Source: Symsagittifera roscoffensis (taxonomy: Eukaryota; Xenacoelomorpha; Acoela; Convolutidae). From it: a stretch of DNA of 64,000 bases. The notes beneath the pieces are model-generated. The model did not search any database, was not told where the DNA came from, and saw only the letters and a list, made by a program, of their open reading frames with translations. The stretch is taken from NCBI RefSeq assembly GCF_963678635.1, contig NC_087070.1, positions 21,931,461 through 21,995,460 of the forward strand, written 5' to 3'. Every line of letters begins with the position of its first letter. Position 1 is the stretch's first letter. Shown in pieces: positions 1 through 11,869 of this stretch. Position numbers and translations under genes: made by a program.

Positions 1-1015
1 AAATATTATGGAAAAAAATTAGCAGTTTTAAGATAAAATTTTTAATTTTTTTAAAGTTTTAGATTGAAATTCATCTTTGAATAAAACTTTGTCGAATTAT
101 ACTAAGTCAACTAAATTTTCACGGGTTGGGTTAGTTTTCCCACCACGCATAAAAAACAGCAAAAGTTTAAAAAAAAAACAGTTTAAATGTTGTTATATGC
201 ATATGGCGGATTTTTTTTTGCTAGTTGCACAGCACTTGCCTAGCTTTGCGCAATTTAGTGCAAAAGGTTTTGGATTTTCTGGGCCTGAAGTTTTACGTCT
301 GCTTGCATCGTGTTGCCGTAAATAGTTTGACACTAGTGTATCATTATCTTTGGCGGGAGCAATAAAATTTTTAATCGATTATTCAGTTTGTGTAGCAGTC
401 GTTTATTTCTTCTCTCTAGATAGTTTTCGTGTGTAATTTTGTGTGTTATTTTTTTTGTTAAATTTAAAGTTAGTCAATTATTTGTTTTTTGACATTTTTC
501 TCAATTTTTTTCTGATTATAAAAGCATATTTTTGTTGCTCTAAATATAACATAGTCTGGTTTAAGTATAAATGTTGTGGCTGCCCGACAATACCGTCTGT
601 AAAGGTTGCTTGATTGCTCACTTGTTTGTAGGTATCTTTAAACAGTATTTTTCAAGCCATTCAAAAATTTTTCAATTCAAACTTAGCGTTTTTGCAACAA
701 AATCATGATTTTAGTTGTTCTATCTGAGTTGGTTTTGCTTCTTGTAGTAGAACATGAATCTTATCGTATCCCTTAAAAGGGTTAAATTATACAATGTTTT
801 GTCGTTTTCTTTAAATGATTTTTCTCTTTCATGCTTGTGTGCTTTTTTTTTTGATATGTATCCAAAGTTTTTGGTTATAAGGATTTTTTTCAAATCTTAT
901 TTTTCTCAATCAAGAGTGTTGTATTTTAGGTGAAATTATCAGCATATCATTTGATTTTGGTCGAAACTTTATATTAATGTTATAAAATCAGTTGTTTTTG
1001 GGCCGCTTTGCCATT
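1..1015. other. AT-rich flank, no supported gene
   Basis: This stretch is T-rich on the plus strand with many homopolymer runs. A short open frame at 77-325 has no recognisable motif and a composition that follows the local base bias, so it is not called. The last five bases, 1016-1020 (cgaca), belong to the target-site duplication of the neighbouring BEL/Pao element. Confidence 0.5.
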
Positions 1016-1020
1016 CGACA

Positions 1021-1222
1021 TGTTGTGCAGCAAAAGTTGGGAAACGAAAAATCACCAATCCGATTGATTAAAACTAGTGATTCGAAAAGAATGTAAATTA
1101 TTTCATGAGTTATAGATAGAAGTCAATTGATTTTTGTTAAATGCGGTTTTAAATAAGTAAATCAGTTCAATCGTAGATTTAGTTCAAGTAGAAAGCTGAG
1201 ATGTCTTTTTTAGGCTTCAACA
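1021..1222 (-). repeat. 3' LTR of BEL/Pao element
   Basis: This is the 202-bp LTR downstream of pol in the element's sense. On the minus strand it begins TGTTGAAGCC and ends CTGCACAACA, giving the TG...CA termini. It matches 8167-8368 with seven substitutions. Confidence 0.95.
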
Positions 1223-1236
1223 TTCCACCTCCCTTG
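1223..1236 (-). other. polypurine tract of BEL/Pao element
   Basis: Directly upstream of the 3' LTR the minus strand reads AAGGGAGGTGGAA. This is a purine run placed where plus-strand DNA synthesis is primed. Confidence 0.7.
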
Positions 1237-1265
1237 AAGTGTCTTCATGTTTTCAGATCCTTATT

Positions 1266-2254
1266 ATGTCTGGATATGACTACCCATTTACAGTGTATGA
1301 GACGAAGGAGAGGAAGAGTAGGGCGGAGTCGGGTAGAGCACCACGTCTGCCTCCACATGGCGAGGAGCGAAGGTCCAGTAGGCGGGGCGCTGTCGACCGG
1401 GAGGACCTGCAGGGTTTCTTCGATGCAGTGACCAGAGGAGATCTGGGTTTCACTCCGATTCCTGTAAAGTCGTTGGATGAGATCCAGTTTTCAAGGAAGG
1501 AAGCTGCAATCGTGGATAGGGCAGTTCTGCGGTTTCCGAAAGCTGAGACTGTGAGTAGCATTTATTCCATTGTATCATAGTAGTAGAGTATAGCGGGTGT
1601 GCATCAATTGTTTGTTTTGTTTTAGTAGCAACTTAGAGGTCTTTAACGTATTAGTGACCTCACCGTAGAAGGGTCATTGTGCACTGGCTGGGAGGTTGGA
1701 GTTAACTGTCGAGAGACTCCTAGTGTGACAGCTAAGGGTGTTTTTGGCGTCATGTCTGGAGGTCAGTCCAGATGGCCAAAGCAGGTCTTTCTTCTCTTCT
1801 CCAAGGTATTTTTGTAGAGTCCTCGTCCTTCCGGACTTTCCATCAAGACTTGGATGAGGAAGATGATGCTGTTTTGTGCCTTCTGGGGGGCCGAAAGTTG
1901 TGCCTGATGACATCTGAAGTTAATCTCTCTGGTGAACTTGAACGCCTGGCCGGTAGCAATGATTCGGAGATGGGGTTCACTGATGCTGCTAAGTATCTGA
2001 GGAACCTTGGTTCTCAGCAGAAGAAACTGGTCCACTATGGTGTTCTTGAGAAGGGGAAAAGTTTGTATCTTCCATGTGCGTGGTGCCATGCAGCTCTGAC
2101 TCTCTGCGACGAAGAGAGGGTCTGCTGCATGTACTATGCGGAGATGCAAACTCGACTTTCCTTGGTAGAATCTGCGTGGAAGCGCTGCCAGCAACACTGC
2201 AGGGTCAACAAGCGAAGAGGATCAGATGACAGCGAATCGCATGACAGCGAATGA
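1266..2254 (+). CDS. two-exon gene-like segment antisense inside BEL element, unknown function
   Basis: I do not recognise this protein. Exon 1 runs from ATG 1266 (MSGYDYPF) to 1550 and ends before a strong donor, gtgagt at 1551. Exon 2 starts after an AG at 1771 and is open from 1772 to the stop at 2252-2254. The junction is in phase, giving about 255 residues, but the acceptor has a weak pyrimidine tract. Exon 2 has an acidic patch (DLDEEDD), a cysteine cluster (LPCAWCHAALTLC, then CC) and a charged Ser/Asp-rich tail. A tgttttcag at 1248-1256 could be the acceptor for a still earlier exon. The segment is visibly more GC-rich than its surroundings and lies opposite to the element's transcription. 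It could be a captured host gene, an element-encoded antisense gene, or chance open frames. Confidence in coding is moderate, in function nil. Confidence 0.45.
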
Positions 2255-2855
2255 CTGTTCAACGGTAAATATGTAAGCAATTATTCAATAATTGAACTAA
2301 ATGTGACTGCACCATAAGTAAGGAGTATACAAGTGAAGTATTAACGGTACGAGTCATGAGCGAAAGTTTGTGTACTTAGAAAAACAATTTATGCGAATTA
2401 ATGGTTGTAAATCATTACAATACGACATCTTTGAATATAATTTAAAGGCAAATATAACATTTTAACAGTTTGACGTGATCAGAGAGCCTATTGTTACATT
2501 CAAGACAGTAGCGTAGGCGTATCCTAGCTGTTTTCAGACAATAATTACATTTTGGGTCTTGAGGGTACAACCTCATACGAATTTTAATGCACGATTTTGC
2601 ACAAAAATTGATAAAAATTTACATCATTTTCGACTTTTATGAACATACAACATTAGGAATTTACATGAAAGTGGTCAATATGAACGATTCAGACCATAAT
2701 GCATTGCATAGGGGTAATTTAGGTTCCTACTTTCAAAAAGGTCATGGGGGTACTACCACTTAAAATTTGAAAACTGCACATTTTTGATATTTTTCGATTT
2801 TTAGCACTATAAAATTCTTGTTTTGAATGAACTGCACTTTGGATATACTTGGTTG
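2255..2855. other. non-coding part of BEL 3' region
   Basis: I see no supported gene between the antisense segment and the end of pol. The sequence is AT-rich with no repeats recognised. It may serve as 3' sequence for both the antisense gene and the element transcript. Confidence 0.4.
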
Positions 2856-5800
2856 CTATACTGGTAGCTTTCGCAGCTTCGCGACTGGGCGTATGTATTC
2901 ACCAGTTGTGGTTTTCACTTTTACCACTCGAACAATCGAGTCATTTCCAGGATAAACTTCTATGATTCGTCCAGTTTTTCATTCTAGCGGTCGTTCATTG
3001 TCTTCGGCAAGTAGGATTAGGTTGCCAACTTTAAATTCTGGTCCATCCATGAACCATTTTTTCCATATTTGTATCGTTATGAGGTAATCCCTTTTCCAAA
3101 CTTTCCAGAAATCCTTGATCACGTTCTGTAATAAACGATATCGTACATTGGTTGAAACTTGGATGTCAGCAGAGGGAAGAGTTAGCAATGATTCCCCTAT
3201 CAGAAAATGAGCGGGTGTCAGCGGAGTTGGGTCGTTAGGATCACTTGACATTGGATACAATGGTCGTGAGAATTTGATTAAGAATTGTAAGAAATTTTTC
3301 AAAACTGAGACGTTGCAGTCCTTCAACTTTTCGCATATGTTTCTTCATACTTTTTACAGCTGCTTCCCAGAGTCCTCCGAAGTGAGGAGCACAAGGAGGG
3401 ATGGTGACCCATTCAGTTCTTTGGCTATTGACAAAACTAACAACTGATTTGTCCGTTCCATTTTTGTCGAGCAGTTCCTTGATTTTGATCAGATCTTTTC
3501 GAGCCCCGATAAAATTGCTTCCTTTGTCACTTAAGATCTTCTCAGGTTTGCCACGGTGTGCAGTAAATCGTTTCAATGAAAGGATGCATGCTTCTTTGGT
3601 CAGACGAGTAACAATTTCTAAATGAATAGCTTTTGTCGCGAGACAAACAAAGACGGCAACATAAATTTTTGAGACCTCTGCTTCCTTAATTTCAAAGGGA
3701 CAAGCAAAGTCTATTCCACATTGAGCAAATGGTTTTGCGGGTGTTATTCTTTCTGTAGGAAGATCAGCCATGAATTGAAAAGTAGGTTGCTGACTAAATC
3801 GGACACATCTCATGCATCTTCTAATGAACTGTCGAACTAGATCACGGCCTCCGATTATCCAAATTTCCTCTCTCATTGTGTTCAGTACTAATTGCCCCCC
3901 GCCAGGAAGAGTATCTTCATGATATTTGCATATAAGTAGGGATACTAAATCAGATTTTTCTGAAACGAGTATTGGAAACTTCTTGTCTGTTGGGTAGTTC
4001 GATTGTGAAAGCCTGCCTCCAACTCTTAGTAGATCGTAATCCTTGTCGAAAAACGGACTAAGATTGAGTAGTTTCGATGTTTTACTCAGCTCCTTTTTCA
4101 CCTTCAGACAAATTAGCTCTGATTTGAAGTTTATTTCTTGGTCTAAACGAAGAATAAGCATTTTTGCCATGATTCTATTTTTAGGACTAAGACAATCTTC
4201 TTCAAGTTGTACATCAGATGTCCGCTTAGATCTGAGCCGCTTCCGATAGTTTGTCGATATTCTATGCTTAAGATGTTGAACAAATGATAGTACATAGCAT
4301 GCGATGCGTACTGTCTTGTTGCAAGTGCTGTAGTCCTTTAAACGAAAAATTCCATCCGTCATTTCTTCGTTTTGAGCATGATTTGCGAGAACAGTTCGAA
4401 TTTGTTCACTTTCTGCATTAACCTTGGCTTTGACGGTTCGTTTTTCAGGTGCTTCAACTAGAGATAGTGGTAGGTTGGGCCAGTGCCTTTCATCCTTGGT
4501 CAGCCAATCTGGTCCATTCCACCAGAGTGAGGAAGATATTAATGTGTCAGCTAATACACCACGAGAGGCTAAATCAGCTGGATTTACTGCTGTTGGCACG
4601 TGTTTCCAATCACTTCTGGGTAGGGTCTCTTGTATTTGTGAAACTCTGTTTGCAACAAAAGTGTTCCACGTTCTTGGAAGTTGAGCAATCCATTGCAAGA
4701 CAATTGTTGAATCAGTCCAGGCGTGTGAAGTTATCTTGAGATTTGTTTTCCTCAAAATTGAATGAACTGATTTAAGAAGTTTGGTAGCTAAACTTGCACC
4801 GCAGAGCTCTAATTTGGGAACACAGATTGCTTTGACCGGAGCAACCTTTGTTTTGGAGGTCAGTAGATACGCAAAAGTTTTGCCATCATCATTGGTAATT
4901 CTTGCATAGATTGCGGCTGCATATGCTTTTTTGGAAGCATCACAGAATACGTGAAGTTGAACCTCCTTTATTGAATGTGAGCTCATAGATCTTGATATCT
5001 GTAGTTTCAGTAGTTGAGGCAATGTTCCGGTGAGCTCATACCATTTTTCCTGTGTTTTCTGATCGACTTCAGAATCCCAATCAAAACCTTGGACCCATAG
5101 CTGTTGCATGAGACATTTGAAATTGATGATGAATGGAGCTTGCCATCCCATCGGATCAAACAATTTTGAAATTGTGGACAGAAGAGTCCTCTTTGTAAGC
5201 AGTTTCAGCTCTGGTAAGGCAGTTGAAAAACAAAAGATGTCCTTATTGGGCTTCCAACTGACTCCTAGCGCCTTGATTTTCTATTCGTCAGAGAAAAGTT
5301 CCAGCACATCCGATTTTTCGCGGAGATGTTCTGGCAATCCTTCAATTATTTTAGCATTGCTTGAAGTCCATTTTCGTAGAGGGAATTCATGAGAGTTCAG
5401 CTCTTCGCATAAATCAGAGATGAGTCTTTCTGCTTCATGCTTATCATTAGCGCCACCAAGAAAGTCGTCTACATAGAAACAATTTTTGAGACTTTCTTTG
5501 ATCATTGGGTTCTTAGATTGATCTGCTACTTCATTGAGGCATCTTGTTGAGTGAAAAACTGACAAAGCTATTCCATATGTAACACGTATCATCCTGAGAT
5601 GTTTGATTTCATCGATTTATTTGATCTCCAAAGTATGCGATGGAATTCCTTCGATTTGTCCTCTAGAGCAACTTGTCGGTACATTTTTGCGATATCTGCT
5701 GATAAAGCAATTGGATAGAACCTGAAGCGCATGATTATCGAGTAGAGGTCGTCTTGTACCGTGGGACCAACCATCAAAGTGTCGTTGAGTGATTGTCCGG

Positions 5801-6293
5801 ATGATGTTGTTGCAGATCCGTCGAAAACTACACTTAGCTTTGTGGTAGTGGAATCTTCCTTGAAAACGCAGTGATGTGGCAGATAATATAAGCTATCAAC
5901 AGGCTTTTCAATTTTTCCAGGCGGTATGTACTCCATATGCCCCATATCGAGAAATTCGTCTATGAATGCGGTATAGCGATCTTTTAGTTCTGGATTCTGT
6001 TCCAGTCGTCGCTCGAGATAATTGAATCTGCTTGTGCTAAATTGTCGCCAAGTTGACTATTGGGCTTGAAAGGCAGCTGCACGGTGAATTGTCCATTTTG
6101 TAGTATGGTTGTTTCCTTAAAGTGAGTTTCACATCGATCTTCTTTTGTTGTTGTCTTTTTGAAATCAGGAATTCCTTCTAATTCCCAAAATTTCCTTAGA
6201 CTATCGTCAATAGACACATGAAATGACTTGAAGAAGGTTGTTGGAGGACCGGGTGTTCTGCCGCTAATCATCCAACCAAATAGAGTGTCACGT
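2856..6293 (-). pseudogene. BEL/Pao pol (RT, RNase H, integrase, DUF5641-like), broken
   Basis: Pieces in order on the minus strand: linker 6271-5984; RT palm 5945-5589 with the motif ADIAKMYRQV; RT with YVDD in NCFYVDDFLGGA at 5592-5281; a long frame 5163-3241 with an A17/RNase H-like region (HVFCDASKKAY) and integrase; and a DUF5641-like tail 3326-2979 continuing to 2856. Frameshifts lie near 6290, 6000, 5620 and 3310, a TAG at 5281-5283, and a TGA at 2979 where the family normally has tryptophan. Integrase changes include LPGGG where a zinc-binding histidine is expected, and SDKG in place of the usual SDNG around the second catalytic aspartate. The gene is clearly inactive. Confidence 0.9.
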
Positions 6294-8106
6294 GTATAAA
6301 GCTTGTCTGTAAGCTAATCTTTTTGCAGCCAACAATGTCGTTGTAGACATCACAGCCTAGGATTATATCGATTTCCTTTGGCTTATCAAAGTCTGGGTCC
6401 GAGAGCTTAAGACGTGTGATATCCAAACTGTTCGGCATGTTCACCCGTTCTCTGGGCAGGTAGCCAGAAAGTTTTTGAAGAGTGAAGACTTCAATATGAA
6501 GAGATTGATTCTGAGAATCCTTTGTTTCCAGATTGACAGAACCAGATTTCACAGTTTTTGCTCCTCCGCGAACTCGAGTTAAGTGAAGAGTCAATTTCTT
6601 GATTGGTAGCTTGAGTCGGTTAGCACAGTTGGTTGTAACGAAACTGCATTCAGATCCGTTGTCCAGTAAGGCTCGACAATTGTGATAACCGCCATTTGCA
6701 GTTTTCACCTCAATTAATACAGTTCCCAGTATGGTAGTGGCACCGGTAGTACCCCCGTGACCCGCAAACTTAATTTCAGGTCCCGGTTGCTTGTTTGGGT
6801 CTGTATGGATGTGAAGTAACGAGTGATGACCCTTTCGACAGGTTTGGCACTTCGACTTGCACTCATGATTTTGGTGTCCAAGGGACAGGCAAATGAAGCA
6901 TAATCGCTTTGATTTGGCTTCTTGTCTTCTATTGGAAATAGACATTTCCTGAAATTTTGTGCATTGATACACGCGGTGATCACCACTGCAGCATGGGCAG
7001 ATGATCGTCTTAGCAGAGTTCGTGGGGTATGTCTGTACCTTGTCATCTTTCTTAGAGTTTCCAGATTGGTCTGAATTTCCTTGATGATTTTTTCTATGAA
7101 TTGAAGGTAAGTGGAGGTCCTTCGTAGCTTCTAGGGCGCGAGATTGTTCCTCCAAGAACTTCTTCATCTGTTTGATTTTTGGCACGTCACATCCCGCGCA
7201 GGAAAGTTCCCATTGTCTTCTAGTTTCAGGATCCAATTTCTTGGCCAAAACGTGAACCCAGATCAAATGGCATTGATCAATTTTTAGTCCAAAACCTGTC
7301 AGTGCCATCGTGTTTTCCGTGTAGGTATTAATCAACCGACGTATTGCAGCGGATGACTCATGCTTCATTGGAGTAAATTCAAAAATTACTTCCAAGTAAG
7401 CGTGTGAGATCATCTTGACATCAGCATATCGATCCTTTAGAAGTTCCCTTGCGACTGAGTAGTTCGCGTTTGTAGTAGGCAAGTAGGATAGCAAACGAAA
7501 CGGTTCATCCTTGAGGGCACCCTTTAGGTGTTGCAGTTTCTGAACATCAGACAGCGATGCATTTGAGTGAACTGCTCCATCAAAGGAATCTAAGAAAGGT
7601 AGCCATTGATCATACCTTCCGCTAAATGTTGGCGAATTCAGTTTCGGCAACTTCAGGCAAGTATCTTGGTTTCGGCCAGCACCACGTTGGGAAGTGGATT
7701 CGTAGGATCCTGTTCCGCTTGCGCTGTCGTCATCTTTGACCGATTTAGTTGAATATTTTCCTCGGTCATCTAACATAGTTGTGATCATTTCCATCAAACA
7801 ATCTACTTGAAGGTAGATTTTCTCAGCTTCTTCCAATTCAACTTCAAGTGCATCTTCATCATCGTTTAGAACATTTGAAATTTGCTGATTAAGCTCTTCC
7901 AGTTCCTTTTTCTTTCGTTCGCACATCGTGAGATTGGCCTTGAGAGTTCCAATTTCCTTGTAGGTTAGAGCAGATGCCTCTTTGTTGAAGATTGCTGAGA
8001 CGGCATTTTCCGATCGGGTAATGACACCGATGTTAGCACTTCTTGATCGCTTCAAAGCAGGAAGAGTGAGCGTCACGTTGCTCATGTCACTAACAGGTGA
8101 TGACAT
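6268..8106 (-). CDS. BEL/Pao gag with zinc knuckles and retropepsin
   Basis: The frame is open past the PBS, but the first ATG is at 8104-8106 (MSSPVSDMSNV), so I start there; the product is about 612 residues. The N-terminal part has the coiled, charged DUF1759-like gag region with the block LKLPKLNSPTFSGRYDQW. Two zinc knuckles follow, CPCCSGDHRVYQC and CFICLSLGHQNHEC, the second fitting CX2CX4HX4C. Next is a DUF1758-like aspartic protease with ALLDNGSECSF, where DNG replaces the usual DSG or DTG. Gag packages the RNA and the protease matures the polyprotein. Near 6290 the frame leaves the BEL consensus by one base, so the link to pol is lost. Confidence 0.88.
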   Translation of the reverse strand: MSSPVSDMSNVTLTLPALKRSRSANIGVITRSENAVSAIFNKEASALTYKEIGTLKANLTMCERKKKELEELNQQISNVLNDDEDALEVELEEAEKIYLQVDCLMEMITTMLDDRGKYSTKSVKDDDSASGTGSYESTSQRGAGRNQDTCLKLPKLNSPTFSGRYDQWLPFLDSFDGAVHSNASLSDVQKLQHLKGALKDEPFRLLSYLPTTNANYSVARELLKDRYADVKMISHAYLEVIFEFTPMKHESSAAIRRLINTYTENTMALTGFGLKIDQCHLIWVHVLAKKLDPETRRQWELSCAGCDVPKIKQMKKFLEEQSRALEATKDLHLPSIHRKNHQGNSDQSGNSKKDDKVQTYPTNSAKTIICPCCSGDHRVYQCTKFQEMSISNRRQEAKSKRLCFICLSLGHQNHECKSKCQTCRKGHHSLLHIHTDPNKQPGPEIKFAGHGGTTGATTILGTVLIEVKTANGGYHNCRALLDNGSECSFVTTNCANRLKLPIKKLTLHLTRVRGGAKTVKSGSVNLETKDSQNQSLHIEVFTLQKLSGYLPRERVNMPNSLDITRLKLSDPDFDKPKEIDIILGCDVYNDIVGCKKISLQTSFIHVTLYLVG

Positions 8107-8144
8107 TTTTAACTTTCCTCTTTGTTTCTGATGTTTTGTTCGTC

Positions 8145-8162
8145 GTGAGTCGCGTTGCACCA
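8145..8162 (-). other. primer-binding site of BEL/Pao element
   Basis: Five bases inside the 5' LTR the minus strand reads TGGTGCAACGCGACTC. This starts with TGG, as a complement to a tRNA 3' CCA end must. I could not assign the tRNA. Confidence 0.65.
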
Positions 8163-8166
8163 AAAA

Positions 8167-8368
8167 CGTTGTGCAGCAAAAGTTGGGAAACGAAAAATCA
8201 CCAATCCGACTGAATAAAACTAGTGATTCGCAAAGAGTGTAAATTATTTCATGAGTTATGGATAGAAGTCAATTGATTTTTGTTAAATGCGGTTTTAAAT
8301 AAGTAAATCAGTTCAATCGTAGATTTAGTTCATGTAGAAAGCTGAGATGTCTTTTTTAGGCTTCAACA
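8167..8368 (-). repeat. 5' LTR of BEL/Pao element
   Basis: This is the 202-bp LTR upstream of gag. It ends in CG instead of CA on the minus strand because of one substitution at 8167. It would hold the promoter. The duplication cgaca follows at 8369-8373. Confidence 0.95.
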
Positions 8369-8373
8369 CGACA

Positions 8374-11300
8374 CAATTTTTAATTGGTTGACGCGGCTGC
8401 GTAGTATTCGTTTTAGTTTTTTTGCGTTATAATTTTTGTTCTTTCTCCATGAAAATTAGCGTTGCTGTAGCTCTGAGTGATCAAAACAGGACAGATGGTG
8501 GGGGATACGATAAATAGGACAGATGGTGGGGGTAAATCGGTTTTTTTGAGGTATACGTGTTTCTACCTAAATGTGCGTTGAGGGTTCTAAATAGGTGTTT
8601 GGCTTTCGCGGTTCTGGCGATGAAGAAATTTAAGGCATGAATCAGTCTCAAGGTTCAGGTATAAAGAAGCACAAATTGTTGTTCAAAAATTGATGACAGA
8701 CTGTTAATATTTTTTTCAGTCAGAGTCAATTAAGAGTTGCGTATCAGGTGAATCGTTCCAATTGAGTCAGTAGATACTGTTAACCTGAAGAGTGTGCTGG
8801 TTAGTTAGCTGAATTGATTTGCCGTGATTTGCTCTTCAGTTCTGGAGTGTAAACTGAAACTGATGTACTTAGCGACTACCCACAAGATGCCTGAATTAAA
8901 GTTTGGGAAGTTCAGGATTGGTTCATGTAGTTTTTTTGTCCAATGCTAAGTTATAAATTTTTTAAATGTAATATGCGTAGTCTTGATAGATCATGGGAAA
9001 CGCTGATAGAACAATGTTATGTGGGTATGATTTTTTTTATGGTTTAGTTATGGTGCATGATTGGTAGGTATCAAATGATTTACGTTCTCAAAACAAAAAA
9101 CAACAAGTTGACAGGTAGAAGCTGAATAATAATAGTTTTTCTATTCAGGTTGCAATATGAATGAATCTGAGCAAAATTTTTTGATGAGATGATTGATGAG
9201 ATGATTCAAAGAGCGAGCAAACAGAAGAACGTTTTTCGTAAATGGCTGTAAGCGAGAAGTTCCATGTGTGAAATAAATTGAAAAAATATTGTTAATACCA
9301 AATTGTTGGCACTGTCTTTTTGGTCAACGCATCTGAACGAAAATAATTCACCTGTTCAAAAACTAATAAATCTACTTTTGAAAAATTGAAGAGCGGGACA
9401 ACAGAAAAAACCAATTATTGTTGCCGCTCAAAATCGTTTATACATTTTAGCTGCTGCTAAATTGTATGAATGGTGAAAAATTCTTTTTCGTGCTTAAGGT
9501 AAGACGTATCTTTGATGCAAAGTATCTTTTTTGTATCTTCCATTTCCTTAGTTTTAATCTCTTTCCCGCAACTGTTTTGTTGTTAAAAGTCGTGAAAAAT
9601 TCTCAAAAACGCTCAAACAATTTGAGGGGTATCAAAAAAAAATCAGATGATAACGTATTTTTAAATGCGCGAACATAGTGATTGTTTCCCCGGCGCGCTC
9701 CAAATTATTGAATGAAATACTACTTACGAGCCACCCTGTGTTATGTTGCAGAATAACATAATGTACACTAAAACGATTATTGGCGTAAAAATAACGCCGA
9801 CCGCGCAACACGTACAAGAACACGTCTTGCACATGATGAAATTCAAAAAATTGATTAAATGAGCTGATTTGGAATTTGATTAAATTTTCAGATATAATAG
9901 AGAATTAAATTATTTTCTGTCAAAATTATAAAACAAATTCTTGACGAAGCAAAAATTGCAATCATTTAACTGATTTTTTAATTTCTTCTCGAACGAAAAT
10001 TGAGCGCATTGCCCTTAGAAGCAAAAATCACTTTTGATCTCTGACTTTGTTTAGTTTACTGAAGCTCTCTGAATTGACCAAAAATCACCATTTTATAAAT
10101 TTCCAATGAGAGTTTGGAAATTCTAAGAAAATTTGGCTCTAGAAGATCGTCAAGAGAAATTTTTGCAAGTTTTTTTCATTTTTTTTGAAAACTTATCTTT
10201 CACTTTGAAAAAGAATTCTTCTTTGTTGCATTTTATTACAAAAATTTCATTTCCATATAGAAATCGTTCGCCTTATACGCTAACCAATTCAATAGAAGTA
10301 AAGTATAGTGAAGTTTTTGTTCCAACCACTGATAGTCGGGAGGAACTTGTTTTTGGGTGCGTTTTAGTTTTTTGTCATGGAAAATCAGGCACCACAAATA
10401 ATCATCAGAACTGATCCAATTAATGAAAAAGGAAAATTGAAATTTTCTCTTTTCCCTTTTCATAGAAGATTCTGAGTGCGCGAGAAGCTGAAAATAAATT
10501 TTTCCTTTTTGTCTAAGTTCGAGTGAGTAAAGCCAGCGACTATGTTTTATAACAGAAAAAACATTCAATTAACCCGTTAATAAGCTAGTTTTACTCCAGG
10601 AAAAAAAAGTATCTGAATCTTCGGGCAGCTTTTTTCCACAATCTTTAAGTTCTTACAAAATTGCATTTAGAAATTCAGTTTTATAAATCAGTTTTCGAAG
10701 ACAACAATAGTTAGTTAGGGCTTAATTACTGGCATTCTAAGTTTTTTGTCTTTCCGTTTGTCATACCGCAAACAAAAAACTGCGCAAATCTTTGAATTTT
10801 TGTATATGTTTTTTGCTATGTGTGGCCGGAATTTTCTGTTCACTTGCATAGCAACCTGTTTTTAATTATTCATTTAGTTTTTAAATGGTAACTACATGGG
10901 AAATTTTAGCAAACGTATATCAACCTTTATTTCAACGTCAGATCGAAACACTATGTCTAATTATCATCAAACAAAATTTTGAAACTGCTTAGTGAGTATA
11001 AATGAGAGAACTATTGAAACGTTGTTTGTGGTTTTTTGTTGGAGTTTGCAAATTCATAAAAAAAGTTTGCAAATTTATTATGATTAAGTTTGAAAAAATA
11101 AAAAGTTTCCACTTTAGATTTTTTTCTGTGTTTTTTCTAAGAATGAAGCGTGTAACGTTTGTTTGCAATTCACTGACCTCAAAAGTAATTGTTAGTTAAT
11201 TAAAAAAGCTATTTTCAAAACACACAATAAAATGTAATATAGGGGAAGTTTGCAATACATATCTTCAAATAAGTTAGACGGCGGCTGAAACTATTCGCAA

Positions 11301-11449
11301 TTTAATCAAAGCGGGTCGTCTTAGGATTTTTGCAGAAAGATTTTTTGTTATTAGAAATACATAATGTTAAGCAAGTTTTGCATGAACTGTTTTTAGCTTT
11401 TTTAGTGGTTTTTGCAGTTTTTAGAGGATCTGGAAAAATATATTCTAAT
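8374..11449. other. AT-rich intergenic DNA with a short tandem repeat
   Basis: I see no supported gene here. At 8487-8535 the unit aggacagatggtggggg occurs twice with a 28-bp period. At 9181-9210 there are short copies of gatgagatgatt. Open frames at 9466-9678, 10133-10568 and 11002-11199 have low-complexity composition and no motifs. Confidence 0.5.
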
Positions 11450-11772
11450 CCGGCGCGTAGCTAGGAACTTCTCAAGGTGGGGGGGGGGGGTGGCTGTAGG
11501 GGCGGGTTGCTGTAGGGGGGCGGATTTTTAAATTTGTGAAAAAACAGGCCAAAAAAGGCGTTTTTAGGCTCTTTTCAAAAAGTTTTGACCAAAAACCGCG
11601 TTTTTCGGCGCGCTCTCTCATCTCAAAATTAGTAAAGGTTGGCGCCAAAGGCGCCTTTAGAAAATTTTATGATAAGTCAACCAAAAATGGATATCTCAAA
11701 AAAGTACAAAAAGGGACCCTTTGGGTCGGCAGGAGATCGAGTCCCTGAGGGGGATGGCGTCCGCGTTATAAC
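11450..11772. mobile_element. degenerate hAT-type MITE relic
   Basis: This shares long blocks with the intact MITE at 44047-44384, including a Phe/Lys-type A/T run, the block gggaccctttgggtcggcag and a following ccctgagg, as well as G-runs near the left end (11477-11520). The ends, near ggcgcgtagctagg and ggcgtccgcg, are too changed to show clear inverted repeats or a duplication. It is non-coding and depends on a transposase encoded elsewhere. Confidence 0.6.
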
Positions 11773-11869
11773 ACTTTGCTAGAATTATTTGACTCATCAG
11801 AATTTTGTTCTCATTTTAGACAAAAATTTAACGCGACTTTCATGTACATTTGACCTTGTTTGACCTCAA

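Larger units (their letters stand above)
1021..8368 (-). mobile_element. BEL/Pao LTR retrotransposon, 7.35 kb, decayed pol
   Basis: This is a complete LTR element lying on the minus strand. Two 202-bp LTRs (1021-1222 and 8167-8368) enclose gag, protease, RT, RNase H, integrase and a DUF5641-like tail in BEL/Pao order. The perfect 5-bp duplication cgaca flanks it at 1016-1020 and 8369-8373, as expected for this superfamily. The LTRs differ at seven positions by eye, about 3.5 percent, so the insertion is not recent. The gag-protease frame is intact but pol has several frameshifts and stops, so the copy is not autonomous. An unusual 1.6-kb block between pol and the 3' LTR carries an antisense gene-like segment, described separately. 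Confidence 0.95.

Noticed and set aside
77..325. 82-codon plus-strand frame at the window start
   Set aside because: No motif, no neighbours, and local composition explains it.
1280..1561. 93-codon minus-strand frame in the BEL 3' block
   Set aside because: The plus-strand frame in the same place has a splice donor and continues into a second exon; the minus frame has neither.
1763..2197. 144-codon minus-strand frame in the BEL 3' block
   Set aside because: It lies opposite exon 2 of the antisense gene and lacks recognised BEL domains, although it is in element sense and cannot be fully excluded.
9720..9790. Small inverted repeat tgttat...ataaca
   Set aside because: Six paired bases only, common by chance in AT-rich DNA.
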